Shown: positions 56,073 to 64,000, counted from the first letter of the stretch. The stretch: 64,000 bases of DNA from Burkholderia sp. Ax-1724 (GCF_011752995.1 NZ_VWWL01000009.1:124001-188000); one strand, 5' to 3'. Notes: generated by a model from the sequence alone, not told the origin. A program made the numbers and translations.

Positions 56073-57275
56073 ATGATCGAGATTTTCCTGATTGCCGCCA
56101 GCACCGAAAACGCGCAGCGCGTCGTCGAGCGGCTCGACGACAGCGGTGTGCGTTACCGCCTGCGTACCGCCTACGGTTCGGTCCGGCAACTGCGCATGCA
56201 TGCGCATCTGATCCGCAACGCCGACCTGCTGATCGTCGACGACGCCAATCTGGACGCGCACGGGCTGGACGGCATCGAGGAAACGCTGGCCTGCGCGCCC
56301 ACGCTGCATTGCATGCTCGTGACGCCTGCGCCGTCGAGCGCGTTGCTCGGCGCGGCGATGCGCGTCGGCGTGAGTCACGTGCTGTCGTGGCCGCTCGAAC
56401 CCGAGGCCGTCGGCGACGCGCTCGCGCGGATCGACGCGGCGAAGGGCGGCTGCGAGCAGCGCGGCGCGCGTATCGTGTCGCTCGCCTCGAGCAAGGGCGG
56501 CAGCGGCACGACGCTGGTCGCCGTCAATCTCGCCTGCGCGCTCGCGGCGCAGCGCAACCGCCGCGTGCTGCTGATCGACCTGAGCCAGCAATTCGCCGAC
56601 GCCAGCCTGCTGCTGGCCGACCGGCCGCCGCCGATGACGCTGGCCGATCTGTGCGCGCGCGACGAGCCGCTCGACGCGGGGCTGTTCGATGCCTGCGCGA
56701 TGCACGTGCGCCCGAATCTCGATCTGCTGGCCGGCGCGGGCGATCCGCTGAAGGCCGCCGAACTCCTGCCGGCGCAGCTCGAGCGCGTGCTCGCATGGGT
56801 GCGCGAGCGCTACGACGCGGTACTGATCGACATCGGCCAGAGCCTCAATCCGCTGACGATCCGCGCGCTCGCGCATAGCGACGCGATCTGCATGGTCGTG
56901 CGGCAACATCCGCTGCACCTGCACGGTGCGCGCCGCATGCTCGATATTTTTCGCGAACTCGGACACCCGGCGAGCAAGGTGCGTGTCGTCGTCAATCAAT
57001 ACGAGAAGAGCGCACGGATCAATCTGCCGATGCTCGAGCGCACGCTCGGCGCGAAGGTCGCGCATCAGTTGCCGCGCGACGACCGGCACGTCAACGACGC
57101 GTTGAGCCGCGGTGTGCCGGTCGTCATTGCCGCGCGCGACAGCACGCTCGCGCAGGGCCTCGGCCTGCTCGCGAACATGCTGTGGCCGGCCGGCGCCGAG
57201 CGCCACCGCAGCGTGCCCGGCCGTCTGCTCGCGGCCTGGCCCGAGGTGCTGCCGCAACTGAAGCCCGGCGTTTGA
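56073..57275 (+). CDS. CpaE/TadZ-like ATPase, orphan
   Basis: 400 residues. An N-terminal receiver-like domain (about 1-125, LIVDDANLDAHGLDG) is followed by a MinD/ParA-type ATPase with the atypical Walker A SSKGGSGTTLVAVNLA. There the signature lysine before T/S is replaced, as in TadZ/CpaE proteins, and later comes LLIDLSQQFADASL. CpaE/TadZ places Flp (Tad) pilus machinery at the pole. No other tad or cpa gene is present, so its partner is elsewhere or it has another job. BcsQ-type cellulose proteins are an alternative, but they lack the receiver-like part. Confidence 0.82.
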   Translation: MIEIFLIAASTENAQRVVERLDDSGVRYRLRTAYGSVRQLRMHAHLIRNADLLIVDDANLDAHGLDGIEETLACAPTLHCMLVTPAPSSALLGAAMRVGVSHVLSWPLEPEAVGDALARIDAAKGGCEQRGARIVSLASSKGGSGTTLVAVNLACALAAQRNRRVLLIDLSQQFADASLLLADRPPPMTLADLCARDEPLDAGLFDACAMHVRPNLDLLAGAGDPLKAAELLPAQLERVLAWVRERYDAVLIDIGQSLNPLTIRALAHSDAICMVVRQHPLHLHGARRMLDIFRELGHPASKVRVVVNQYEKSARINLPMLERTLGAKVAHQLPRDDRHVNDALSRGVPVVIAARDSTLAQGLGLLANMLWPAGAERHRSVPGRLLAAWPEVLPQLKPGV

Positions 57276-57414
57276 GGCCGCGCACGCCCGGGCGCTCGCG
57301 TGCATATCGGAGTAAGGTCAAACAGACCGGCGATTCCCGGTATATTGCGACGGTATAGGGGGGCGCCGACGATGAGACGGCCCCGCCGTCCAGCCACTCC
57401 AGCGAGACATTCAC

Positions 57415-58872
57415 GTGAGCGCAGCACAGTCCACACCCGACGCGCAGGGTCGTTCCGACTTCGCGTCGATCCTGGCCAATCCGATTCTGAACACGGATTC
57501 GTATAAGGCATCGCACTACCTGCAATATCCGCCCGATGCCTCGGCAATGTTCTCGTACGTCGAATCGCGCGGCGGGCGCTATGAGCGCACGCTGTTCTTC
57601 GGCCTGCAGATGCTGCTCAAGGAATACCTGTGCCGACCCATCACCACGGCGATGATCGAGCAGGCGCGCGGGTTCTTCAGCGCGCATGGCGAGCCGTTCA
57701 ACGAAGCGGGCTGGCGTTACGTGGTCGAACAATACGGCGGCTATCTGCCGGTGCGGATTCGCGCGGTGCCCGAAGGCTCGGTCGTGCCGACGCACAACGT
57801 GCTGATGACGGTCGAATGCGACGACCCGCAGGTGTTCTGGCTCGCCTCGTATCTGGAGACGATGCTGCTGCGCGTCTGGTATCCGGTCACGGTCGCGACG
57901 CAAAGCTGGCATCTGCGCAAAACGATTCGGGCGTATCTGTGCAGGAGCAGCGACGACCTCGCGCAACTGCCGTTCAAGCTGCACGATTTCGGCGCACGCG
58001 GCGTGTCGAGCGCGGAGTCGGCGGCGATCGGCGGAGCGGCGCATCTCGTCAGCTTCATGGGCTCGGATACGGTGCTCGGCGTGCTCGCCGCGAATCATTA
58101 CTACAACGAAAGCATGGCTGCGTTCTCGGTGCCGGCGGCCGAACACAGCACGATCACGTCATGGGGCCGCGAGCGCGAGATCGAGGCGTACCGCAACATG
58201 ATCGCGCGCTTCGGCAAGCAGGGCGCGATCGTGTCGGTGGTGTCCGATTCGTACGATCTGTTCGCCGCGCTCGACGCATGGGGCACGGAGCTCAAACAGG
58301 CCGTGCTCGATTCCGGCGGCACGCTCGTGATCCGGCCCGACTCGGGCGATCCGCGCACGATCGTATTGGAGACGCTGCGCCTGCTCGAAGCGTCGTTCGG
58401 CGCCGTGACGAACAGCAAAGGACGGCGCGTGCTCAACAACGTGCGCGTGATTCAGGGCGACGGCGTGAACCCCGATTCGATCGAGGCGATTCTCGCCGCG
58501 ATGGACGAGGCCGGTTTCGCCACCGACAACATCGTGTTCGGCATGGGCGGCGCGCTGTTGCAGCAGATCAATCGCGACACGCAGTGCTTCGCGATGAAGT
58601 GCTCGGCGATCCGCCTCGGCGACACATGGCACGACGTGTCGAAGGACCCGGTCACCGATCACGGCAAGCGCTCGATGAAAGGGCGGCTTACGCTGCTGCG
58701 CCATCGCGTCACCGGCGAGTACCGCACGGTGACGCTACCGCTCGCGTGGGATGAACGCACCGTTGCCGACGAATGGGACGAGGCGCTCGTGACGGTGTTC
58801 GATTCGGGGCGCCTGTTGAGCGACGTGTCGCTGGCCGAGATCAGAAGCCGAGCGCATGAGGATGAGGTGTGA
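57415..58872 (+). CDS. nadV: Nicotinamide phosphoribosyltransferase (NadV type)
   Basis: 485 residues, the NAMPT/NadV family that makes NMN from nicotinamide and PRPP. Visible motifs: LNTDSYKASHYLQYPP near the start, HDFGARGVSS, the catalytic His region (FSVPAAEHSTITSWG), and the phosphate-binding VIRPDSGDP and IQGDGVNPDSI segments. The GTG at 57415 gives the usual length. It feeds NAD salvage in one step to NMN, cytoplasmic. No NMN adenylyltransferase or Nudix regulator is adjacent. A TATATTG-like sequence before the gene could be its -10. Confidence 0.93.
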   Translation: MSAAQSTPDAQGRSDFASILANPILNTDSYKASHYLQYPPDASAMFSYVESRGGRYERTLFFGLQMLLKEYLCRPITTAMIEQARGFFSAHGEPFNEAGWRYVVEQYGGYLPVRIRAVPEGSVVPTHNVLMTVECDDPQVFWLASYLETMLLRVWYPVTVATQSWHLRKTIRAYLCRSSDDLAQLPFKLHDFGARGVSSAESAAIGGAAHLVSFMGSDTVLGVLAANHYYNESMAAFSVPAAEHSTITSWGREREIEAYRNMIARFGKQGAIVSVVSDSYDLFAALDAWGTELKQAVLDSGGTLVIRPDSGDPRTIVLETLRLLEASFGAVTNSKGRRVLNNVRVIQGDGVNPDSIEAILAAMDEAGFATDNIVFGMGGALLQQINRDTQCFAMKCSAIRLGDTWHDVSKDPVTDHGKRSMKGRLTLLRHRVTGEYRTVTLPLAWDERTVADEWDEALVTVFDSGRLLSDVSLAEIRSRAHEDEV

Positions 58873-58926
58873 AGTGTGCGTGGAATTCTTCGGTGATGTG
58901 GGTTCGTCATCGATCATGGCGAGGCC

Positions 58927-59565
58927 ATGATGTGCCCAGATGATCCCTTTACACGAGTGACGGGTGCTGCGGCGAACAGCGGCGACGTGCTGCAATGGCC
59001 GGCCGATGCGCGAGTCGCCGGGTGCATGCGTGGCTGGTTGAACGAGGCCGCGCGCGCGGACCATCCCGACACGCGGCTCTTCGCCAAGCTGATCGCTGAG
59101 CGTGATGCGCGCAACGAACTCGCGTTGCTCGGTTTGCCGCTGCCCGAGTGGCGCGCATTGCTCGCGCGGCATTTTGGCCGCGCGACGAAATCCGCGTTAC
59201 CGCAATCGCTGCCGCTCAGCCTCGAAGAACACGCGCGCTTCATTCGCGCGCTCCACGCGCTGCTGCTTGCCCATGCCAGCGGCACGGTCCATGCAGACGA
59301 CGCGCGCTGCCTCGCCACGATCATCGCGCACGCGTGCCTGCGTCCCGATCATTTGTGGCGCGACCTTGGCCTTGCCGGCCGCGACGAAGTCACGTGGATG
59401 CTCACACGCTATTTCCCGTCACTCGTCGCGTTGAACGTCGAGAACCTGCGCTGGAAGAAATTCCTCGCCGCGCAATGCGCGCTTTCGCTGGGGTTGCAAC
59501 CGGGACCGGCGCCGGGTTGCCCCGGCTGCGAGGACTACGGGTATTGTTTCCCACCGCGCCGCTGA
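58927..59565 (+). CDS. nifQ: NifQ-family molybdenum protein
   Basis: 212 residues of the NifQ family. The C-terminal cysteine cluster is clear: RWKKFLAAQC, then GCPGCEDYGYCFP, four Cys that hold an iron-sulfur-molybdenum centre. NifQ supplies molybdenum to FeMo-cofactor assembly in diazotrophs. Nitrogenase genes are absent in this window, so either nif lies elsewhere on the replicon or this NifQ serves another molybdenum route. The ATG at 58927 follows GGCGAGG. The next gene is a ModE-type DNA-binding protein, also a molybdenum theme. Confidence 0.88.
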   Translation: MMCPDDPFTRVTGAAANSGDVLQWPADARVAGCMRGWLNEAARADHPDTRLFAKLIAERDARNELALLGLPLPEWRALLARHFGRATKSALPQSLPLSLEEHARFIRALHALLLAHASGTVHADDARCLATIIAHACLRPDHLWRDLGLAGRDEVTWMLTRYFPSLVALNVENLRWKKFLAAQCALSLGLQPGPAPGCPGCEDYGYCFPPRR

Positions 59566-59647
59566 TACCTCATTGACACGCCGCTGACACCCCGCTGAGG
59601 CCCACGGTCAAGTGGCGGCGCGGGGCGCTTCGTGTATGCTTGCGCGC

Positions 59648-60064
59648 ATGGCCGACACCGCTAAGACCGCGAAATCCGCGAAACCCCAATCCGCTCCGGC
59701 GACGAAATCCGCGAAGGTGCGTCCCGAAGTGCGCTTCAGAATGCGCATCCGTCATGGCGAGTCGGTCGCGCTCGGACCGGGCAAGGTCGATCTGCTCGAA
59801 GCGGTGCGCGAATATGGCTCGATCTCGGCGGCGGCGCGCAGTCTCGACATGTCGTACCGGCGCGCGTGGCTGCTGATCGACGAGCTGAACCGCTCGCTGA
59901 AGTCACCGGCCACGCATTCGGAGCAGGGCGGGCAAAGCGGCGGGGGCTGCACGCTGACGCCGGTCGGCGAAACCATCATCCGGCTTTATCGCGAGGTCGA
60001 AGAGGAGGCGCGCCGCAGTTGCTCGAAGCAAATCGGCGAACTGGTGAAGCTGATCCGCTCCTGA
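59648..60064 (+). CDS. ModE-type winged-helix protein (DNA-binding domain only)
   Basis: About 138 residues. After a Lys/Ala-rich head comes the ModE/LysR-type winged helix: GPGKVDLLEAVREYGSISAAARSLDMSYRRAWLLIDELN, the hallmark of the ModE N-terminal domain, with the GGGCTLTPVGETIIRLYRE wing. It lacks the molybdate-binding TOBE/MOP domains of full ModE (about 260 residues), like the short ModE-type proteins of several proteobacteria. So it can bind DNA but may sense molybdate only with help. Start could also be 59636. It converges with the DUF2325 gene. Probable reader of the two boxes at 61601 and 62392. Confidence 0.85.
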   Translation: MADTAKTAKSAKPQSAPATKSAKVRPEVRFRMRIRHGESVALGPGKVDLLEAVREYGSISAAARSLDMSYRRAWLLIDELNRSLKSPATHSEQGGQSGGGCTLTPVGETIIRLYREVEEEARRSCSKQIGELVKLIRS

Positions 60065-60144
60065 GCGGCGCGCTCGCATGCCGCGCCGGGTTATGCCGCT
60101 GGATTAGCCCGATATATCGCGCCATGCGGCCTCAGGTGCGGCGC

Positions 60145-61515
60145 TCAACCATGCCGCAGACAGAACGACGAAGGCGGCACCTGGCGAAGTTGCGCGAGAT
60201 GTTCGGGATGCAGCCGCGCCATCAATTCGACGAAGCTCGCGACGCTCGCCGTGCGCAACGAGTGATAGTCGATTCCGTGACGCTCGCAGACCCGCTTGAG
60301 CGTGTTCATCGAATCGTGGTCGACACAGTCCACCGGAAACACGACGATATCGGCGCCCGGCAACGCGGCGGCCAGCAAGCCCTTGCGATCCTCGACCCCG
60401 CCGTCGTGCAGCACCAGTTCGCCGCCGGCCGCATCGACGAGCCGTTTGAGCGCGGCGTTCGAGCCGGGCCGGCCACCCACGTAGACGATCCGCTTGCCCT
60501 GCACGCCGTCGAGGCTCGCACGGCGCGCGCCCGCGCCGCCGGCAGCGGGCGTGGCCGTGGCGTGCGTGGCTTCGGCGGCATCGACGGTGGCGCGTTCGAG
60601 CGCATCGCATTCGCTTTGCACGAGCTTCAACTGCGCGAGCGCCTGGTCGCGGCTGCCGCGTAGCGCGAGCGCGGCTTCCTGTTCCTGCTGCATGCGCTGC
60701 TCGGCCGCTTCGCGGCGGCTCGTCTGCAGCGCAATGCGTTGCTCGGCATCGGCGAGCCGTTCGCGCAGATAGGCCAGCTCGGCTTCGAGGCCGGCGGCAT
60801 CGGCGGGCAACTGGCGTGCCGCCTGAAGTTGCGCGATCTGCCCGTCGAGCGCGGCGACCGATTTATCCCGCTCGACACTGAGTTCCTGCAGACGGTTCTG
60901 TTGCCGCTCGATCTTCTCCTTCAACGCGACGTTTTCCGCTTCCAGGGCGACGAGCCGCCGGATATCGGCGCGATTGGCCGCGCCGACCAGATGCGAGAGC
61001 ATGTGCAGGTCGCCGAATGCTTTCTGGCGCACGGGCATCGTCGTGAGCGGATGCGTCATCAGCGCCCAGTAGGCGGGCGGGATATCGCCGTTTTTCAGCG
61101 CTTCGTCCCAGAGCTTCAGGAGTTCGAAGTCGTCGGCGGCCTTTTCGAAGCGGCGCACCGCACCCGCGTAGCGTTCGTCGAGCAGCTTGTGCAGCGCTTT
61201 CGCGCCCGCGCCGCCTTCGATCGCGAGTTCGACCGCCGTGTGATGGATGTCGAGGTCGCTCGCGTCGTGACGGTCGAGGTTCGTGAATTTCGGCACCAGC
61301 TTGCGCAATTCGTGCGTGCCGAGGCAGGTGCCGATGATCGAGCAGTGCAGATGGCTGTCGAGTTCGGACAGGCGCGCACGGCGCTTGACGGCGGGCGGCA
61401 TGGCCTGCGACGGCGCGCAGCATGCGTCGATTGTGCGAATGCCGGTGCTCGCGAGTTCGTCGCCGGACAGTTTCAGACGCGAAGGCTGGGCAAGGGGAAA
61501 CGGGGGCGTGTGCAT
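60145..61515 (-). CDS. DUF2325 protein with long coiled coil
   Basis: 456 residues. N-terminal region with a LHCSIIGTCLGTHELRKLV motif. A coiled coil spans about residues 190-300 (Glu/Gln/Ala heptads, LEAENVALKEKIERQQNRLQEL type). The C-terminal DUF2325 domain (about 340-450) reads RIVYVGGRPGSNAALKRLVDAAGGELVLHDGG and a late PVDCVDHDSM. DUF2325 is a Rossmann-like domain of unknown function. A ModE-like palindrome stands at 61601-61624, about 86 bases before the ATG, and the gene is next to a ModE homologue and nifQ. Function unknown. Confidence 0.85.
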   Translation of the reverse strand: MHTPPFPLAQPSRLKLSGDELASTGIRTIDACCAPSQAMPPAVKRRARLSELDSHLHCSIIGTCLGTHELRKLVPKFTNLDRHDASDLDIHHTAVELAIEGGAGAKALHKLLDERYAGAVRRFEKAADDFELLKLWDEALKNGDIPPAYWALMTHPLTTMPVRQKAFGDLHMLSHLVGAANRADIRRLVALEAENVALKEKIERQQNRLQELSVERDKSVAALDGQIAQLQAARQLPADAAGLEAELAYLRERLADAEQRIALQTSRREAAEQRMQQEQEAALALRGSRDQALAQLKLVQSECDALERATVDAAEATHATATPAAGGAGARRASLDGVQGKRIVYVGGRPGSNAALKRLVDAAGGELVLHDGGVEDRKGLLAAALPGADIVVFPVDCVDHDSMNTLKRVCERHGIDYHSLRTASVASFVELMARLHPEHLAQLRQVPPSSFCLRHG

Positions 61516-61600
61516 GAAGGTCTCGAATCCGGTTCGTGTCAGTCGGGCCGCGTGCTTGCGCCCGCGTTTATCGTGCGAATGGCGCGCAGGGCGTCGCCTG

Positions 61601-61624
61601 CGATGTATTCGCGTCGATATAACG
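61601..61624. promoter_or_regulatory. ModE-like palindrome (weaker) before the DUF2325 gene
   Basis: CGATGTATTC, a 4-base spacer (GCGT), then CGATATAACG: an inverted pair matching at 6 of 10 positions, with the same geometry as the stronger box at 62392-62415. The right half keeps the ATATAACG core of ModE sites. It lies upstream of the DUF2325 gene on the minus strand. Confidence 0.5.
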
Positions 61625-61682
61625 AGGGGCGAAAAAAAGCGTTCATGGGCGGCGTTCGTGCATCGGGGTATGAGTCGGCGGG

Positions 61683-62384
61683 TCAGTCGGCGGGGTGAAC
61701 CAGCGTTGCTCCGGCGTGTTCATGCGGCGCTTCGGCGGCCACTGCCGCTGCCACGGTCGCGGTTCTCGCGCTTTGCGAGCGGCGCACCGCGGCGCGTTCG
61801 CGCTGGGCCGCGGAGCGCAGCACGGGACGAATCGCTTCGCCGGCCGGTCGCGCATGCTGTTCGAGCACGTGCCCGACGCAGAGGCCGACCATCGCGGCGT
61901 CGAGCCGTTCGAGTTCGGCCACCGCCTGGCGCAACGCGGGCAGATCGTTGCTGAGCGCGTCGGAGAAAATCGCATCGCGCAGATGCTCGGCGAGACGCGC
62001 TTCCTCGATCGTCGCTTTCAGTTCGCGCAGACGCGCGAAGGCGTTCGCGCGCGCCCGCCCGGCGAGGAGCGACAGCAACGGGTTCAGCGCATGCGAGCCC
62101 GATGCGCCGATTGTCGCGATGCTCGACGGGTCGCCGCCGAGCATCGCGACGAAGCGCTGCACGCTGCCGTACAGGCGCCGGTAGGCGTCGACGACGTCGC
62201 GGATCGTTTCGGCCCGTCCGCGCCCGGACGCGGACTTCACCGCGACGATGGCCGACGATATCTCGTGCGCCACACGCTGGCCGTGCCCGGATTGAACGCG
62301 CGACCCGGGGGCCGGCAAAGTGGATCGACTGCGCACCGCTGAGGGCTCCTGCTGATTCGTTGCGCCTCGCCGTGGTTGCGGCAA
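61683..62384 (-). CDS. Unknown protein, about 233 residues, under a ModE-like box
   Basis: Helical, cytosolic-looking protein with no family I recognise. Visible patterns: RAETIRDVVDAYRRLYGSV, then SSIATIGASGSHALNPLLSLLAG, RARANAFARLRELKATIEEARL, and a long Arg/Ala-rich C-terminal helix. The start is uncertain. The frame opens with a TTG at 62384, and a GTG at 62273 is an alternative that would remove a disordered head; ribosome sites are weak for both. A strong ModE-like palindrome ends only eight bases before the TTG. About 170 bases downstream on the same strand is the DUF2325 gene, which may form an operon with it. Confidence 0.62.
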   Translation of the reverse strand: MPQPRRGATNQQEPSAVRSRSTLPAPGSRVQSGHGQRVAHEISSAIVAVKSASGRGRAETIRDVVDAYRRLYGSVQRFVAMLGGDPSSIATIGASGSHALNPLLSLLAGRARANAFARLRELKATIEEARLAEHLRDAIFSDALSNDLPALRQAVAELERLDAAMVGLCVGHVLEQHARPAGEAIRPVLRSAAQRERAAVRRSQSARTATVAAAVAAEAPHEHAGATLVHPAD

Positions 62385-62391
62385 AGCCTAG

Positions 62392-62415
62392 CGTAATATC
62401 CGTCAGGATATAACG
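62392..62415. promoter_or_regulatory. ModE-like palindrome (strong)
   Basis: CGTAATATCC, the spacer GTCA, then GGATATAACG. The two 10-base arms match at 9 of 10 positions, and both carry the CGnnATAT/ATATAACG core of ModE operators. It lies between the unknown minus-strand gene and the opposing LysR gene and overlaps the region where a minus-strand promoter would fall. Confidence 0.65.
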
Positions 62416-62511
62416 AAAGCGGCCGTATGTGTTGCGGCGGACGCTGACGGTCGTGCGCTTTTGCTCGCAGACACGATCGACGCGAGTCTCCATGCGGAGC
62501 AGCGGTGCGCG

Positions 62512-63399
62512 TCAGCCCAGGTTTTTGACGCCGCGCGCGAAGCGCAGAAACGCCTTCACGGCCGGTGCCCGCTCGTACTGGCGGAACGCGAGCGCGATTT
62601 CCGAGGCAATCGGCTGACCGGCGATGTCGCGATACGCGACGCCGGGCAGCGCGATGCAATCGGCGAGTGTATGCGGCACGACCGCCACGTTGCCGCCGAG
62701 CGACACGCAGGCGAGTACGGCCGCGAGCGTGCCGGGGCGGGGGCCGAGACGCGGCGAAAAGCGGCCGCGCCGCGCGACTTCGAAGGTGCCCGATTCCTGT
62801 TCGGGCAGCGCGAAGCACTGGTCGCGTAACTGCGCGGGCCGCAGGCTCGCCGACGTCGCAAGCGGAGAACTGGCCGGCAGCGCCAGCACGAAGCGATCGC
62901 GATGCACGGTCACGGCCTGAATGCCGCTCGCGAGCGGCATCGGCGGGCGGATGTAGGCGGCGTCGAGCAGGCCGTCGCCGAGCATGCCGGCGACGGCGTC
63001 CATCGGGACTTCCTGAATCGCCACCTCGACGCCGGGATGCGTGCCGCGAAATCCGCCGACCGCTTTTTGCAGGACGCCGACATACACCGCCGACGCCACA
63101 TAGCCGACCTCGATGCGCCCCAGCTCGCCGCGCTCGGCAAGCATCGCGCGCTGCCCGGCGCGTTCGAGATGGTCGAGCGCCGCGAGCGCTTCGGCGAGAT
63201 AGGCGCTGCCCGCCGCGCTCAGCGCGACCGAGCGCTTGGTGCGGTAAAAGAGCCGCGCGCCGACGAGCCGCTCGGCTTCCTGGATCAGCCGCGTCAGCGA
63301 CGGCGCGGCGATGCCGAGTTCGTCGGCGGCGCGCGCGAAGTGCAGTTGCCGCGCGACGCAAACGAAAGCGCGGATATGGCGCAATTCAAGTTGCCGCAT
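62512..63399 (-). CDS. LysR-family regulator, divergent from a DHA2 pump
   Basis: 295 residues, complete LysR protein. N-terminal helix-turn-helix (HFARAADELGIAAPSLTRLIQEAERLV) and an effector-binding domain with IEVGYVASAVYVGVLQ and VSLGGNVAVVPHTLA segments. It is divergent from the DHA2 transporter gene at 63662, the common regulator/target arrangement for efflux pumps, so it probably controls that pump. The inducer is unknown. Confidence 0.9.
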   Translation of the reverse strand: MRQLELRHIRAFVCVARQLHFARAADELGIAAPSLTRLIQEAERLVGARLFYRTKRSVALSAAGSAYLAEALAALDHLERAGQRAMLAERGELGRIEVGYVASAVYVGVLQKAVGGFRGTHPGVEVAIQEVPMDAVAGMLGDGLLDAAYIRPPMPLASGIQAVTVHRDRFVLALPASSPLATSASLRPAQLRDQCFALPEQESGTFEVARRGRFSPRLGPRPGTLAAVLACVSLGGNVAVVPHTLADCIALPGVAYRDIAGQPIASEIALAFRQYERAPAVKAFLRFARGVKNLG

Positions 63400-63508
63400 G
63401 GTTTTTCGGTATTGCTTTCAGGGACAATTATTCTTCGATTCTATGTCAATGACAGACAATAATGACTTCGCTACGATAGCGTGACTTTCGCTTCGTGCTT
63501 GCTTCGTG

Positions 63509-63552
63509 CCTATTTCATAACCGCTTCGGGCCTATTTCATAACCGCTTCGGG
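63509..63552. repeat. Two perfect tandem copies of a 22-base unit
   Basis: A 22-base sequence beginning CCTATTTCATAACCGC is repeated immediately (63509-63530 and 63531-63552) in the divergent promoter region between the LysR and DHA2 genes. A shorter partial copy (CTTCGTGC) precedes it twice. It may be replication slippage or duplicated operator sites. Confidence 0.7.
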
Positions 63553-63661
63553 CCTGCTTTGCGCATCGCGCCTTGTATCCTGCGCTAGCGCGCTTTGAAA
63601 ACCTTTCGTCCAATCGCTATCCGCTCCTGATCCGCCCTTAATCCGTCCCGAATCCGCCTGT

Positions 63662-64000
63662 ATGTCACTGATCCCCGGCCATCGCGCATCGTCCACGCAG
63701 GCCCCCCCCGCCCGTCCCGGCTTCGTGCTCGCCATCGCCTCGGCCACCTGCGCGTTGATCGTGCTCGACACCAATGTCGTCGCCGTCTCGCTGCCGTCGA
63801 TTGCGCGCTCGTTCCACGCCAGTTTCGCCGACGTCGAATGGGTTGTCAGCGCGTACATGGTCGCGTTCGCGTCGTGTCTGCTGCCGGCGGGCGCGCTCGC
63901 CGACCGGGTCGGCCGCAAGCGCATGCTGCTGACCGGTCTCGCGGTGTTCCTGCTGGCCTCGCTCGGCTGCGGCCTCGCGCCCTCGGCGCTGGTGCTGAAC
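63662..64000 (+). CDS. DHA2-family MFS efflux transporter, N-terminal part
   Basis: Runs off the right end of the window; 113 codons are visible. After a short proline-rich head comes a DHA2 first helix (ALIVLDTNVVAVSLPSIARS), then WVVSAYMVAFASCLLPAGALADRVGRKRM, the MFS motif A between helices 2 and 3. Drug:H+ antiporter of the 14-helix branch, in the inner membrane. Divergent from the LysR gene at 62512-63399. Confidence 0.85.
   Translation, partial: MSLIPGHRASSTQAPPARPGFVLAIASATCALIVLDTNVVAVSLPSIARSFHASFADVEWVVSAYMVAFASCLLPAGALADRVGRKRMLLTGLAVFLLASLGCGLAPSALVLN

Noticed and set aside
57330..57360. ModE-like half site before nadV (CGGTATAT)
   Set aside because: Only the left half fits; the right arm does not pair.

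Overview
The window is high-GC, gene-dense DNA from a betaproteobacterium of the Burkholderiaceae, most likely Paraburkholderia or a close relative. This is inferred from the mix of families: a DUF4148 protein, a TpsA haemagglutinin with an ESPR signal, a second RpoN, DHA2 pumps, lutABC with LldR, and a TseV/TsiV-type effector-immunity pair. I see no rRNA, tRNA, CRISPR array, intact insertion sequence or phage module. The layout is that of an accessory or secondary replicon: short operons, many regulators, and some decayed genes.

Region by region. 1-610: end of an AI-2E/PerM-type membrane protein. 0.7-6.8 kb: a catabolic locus (LysR regulator, SMP-30 lactonase-like protein, SDR, MFS symporter, beta-keto-acid cleavage enzyme, carboxymuconolactone decarboxylase-like protein), probably for an oxidised or keto organic acid. 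6.9-9.5 kb: AraC regulator and DHA2 pump. 10.1-12.7 kb: an orphan type VI secretion nuclease effector and its immunity gene, followed by a 24-codon remnant of a PAAR gene. 12.8-23.8 kb: mainly housekeeping and metabolic genes (esterase, MreB paralogue, hydrolase, citrate synthase, amylo-glucosidase, RpiR regulator, OsmC). 24-29 kb: an FNR/ANR-type box ahead of a YodC-like gene, an M20 peptidase, and a PdeR-like cyclic-di-GMP enzyme. 29.4-34.3 kb: a very large Lhr helicase. 34.5-38.8 kb: AhpD-like/AraC pair, FUSC protein, and three small stress-type genes.

39-44 kb is a rearranged stretch. A TpsA haemagglutinin is cut off and fused tail to tail with a cut-off BON-domain gene. Next come rpoN2 behind a near-perfect sigma-54 promoter and a frameshifted ferritin-like pseudogene. 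44-49.6 kb holds an S10 peptidase and the LldR-lutABC lactate locus, with a clear promoter and palindromic operator. 49.6-57.3 kb holds a large MscS-type channel, a VpsR-like sigma-54 activator, a 1.4 kb region without genes, and an orphan CpaE/TadZ-like ATPase with a small partner gene. 57.4-64 kb holds nadV, then a molybdenum-flavoured cluster (nifQ, a ModE-type DNA-binding protein, a DUF2325 protein and an unknown protein), then a LysR/DHA2 divergent pair that runs off the window.

The least ordinary signals are four. Two ModE-like palindromes of identical geometry (10-4-10) stand before the DUF2325 gene and the unknown gene, next to nifQ and a ModE homologue, with no nitrogenase genes in sight. 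A sigma-54 promoter precedes a sigma-54 gene. The effector/immunity pair has a beheaded PAAR gene. The TpsA/BON junction marks a past deletion or inversion.
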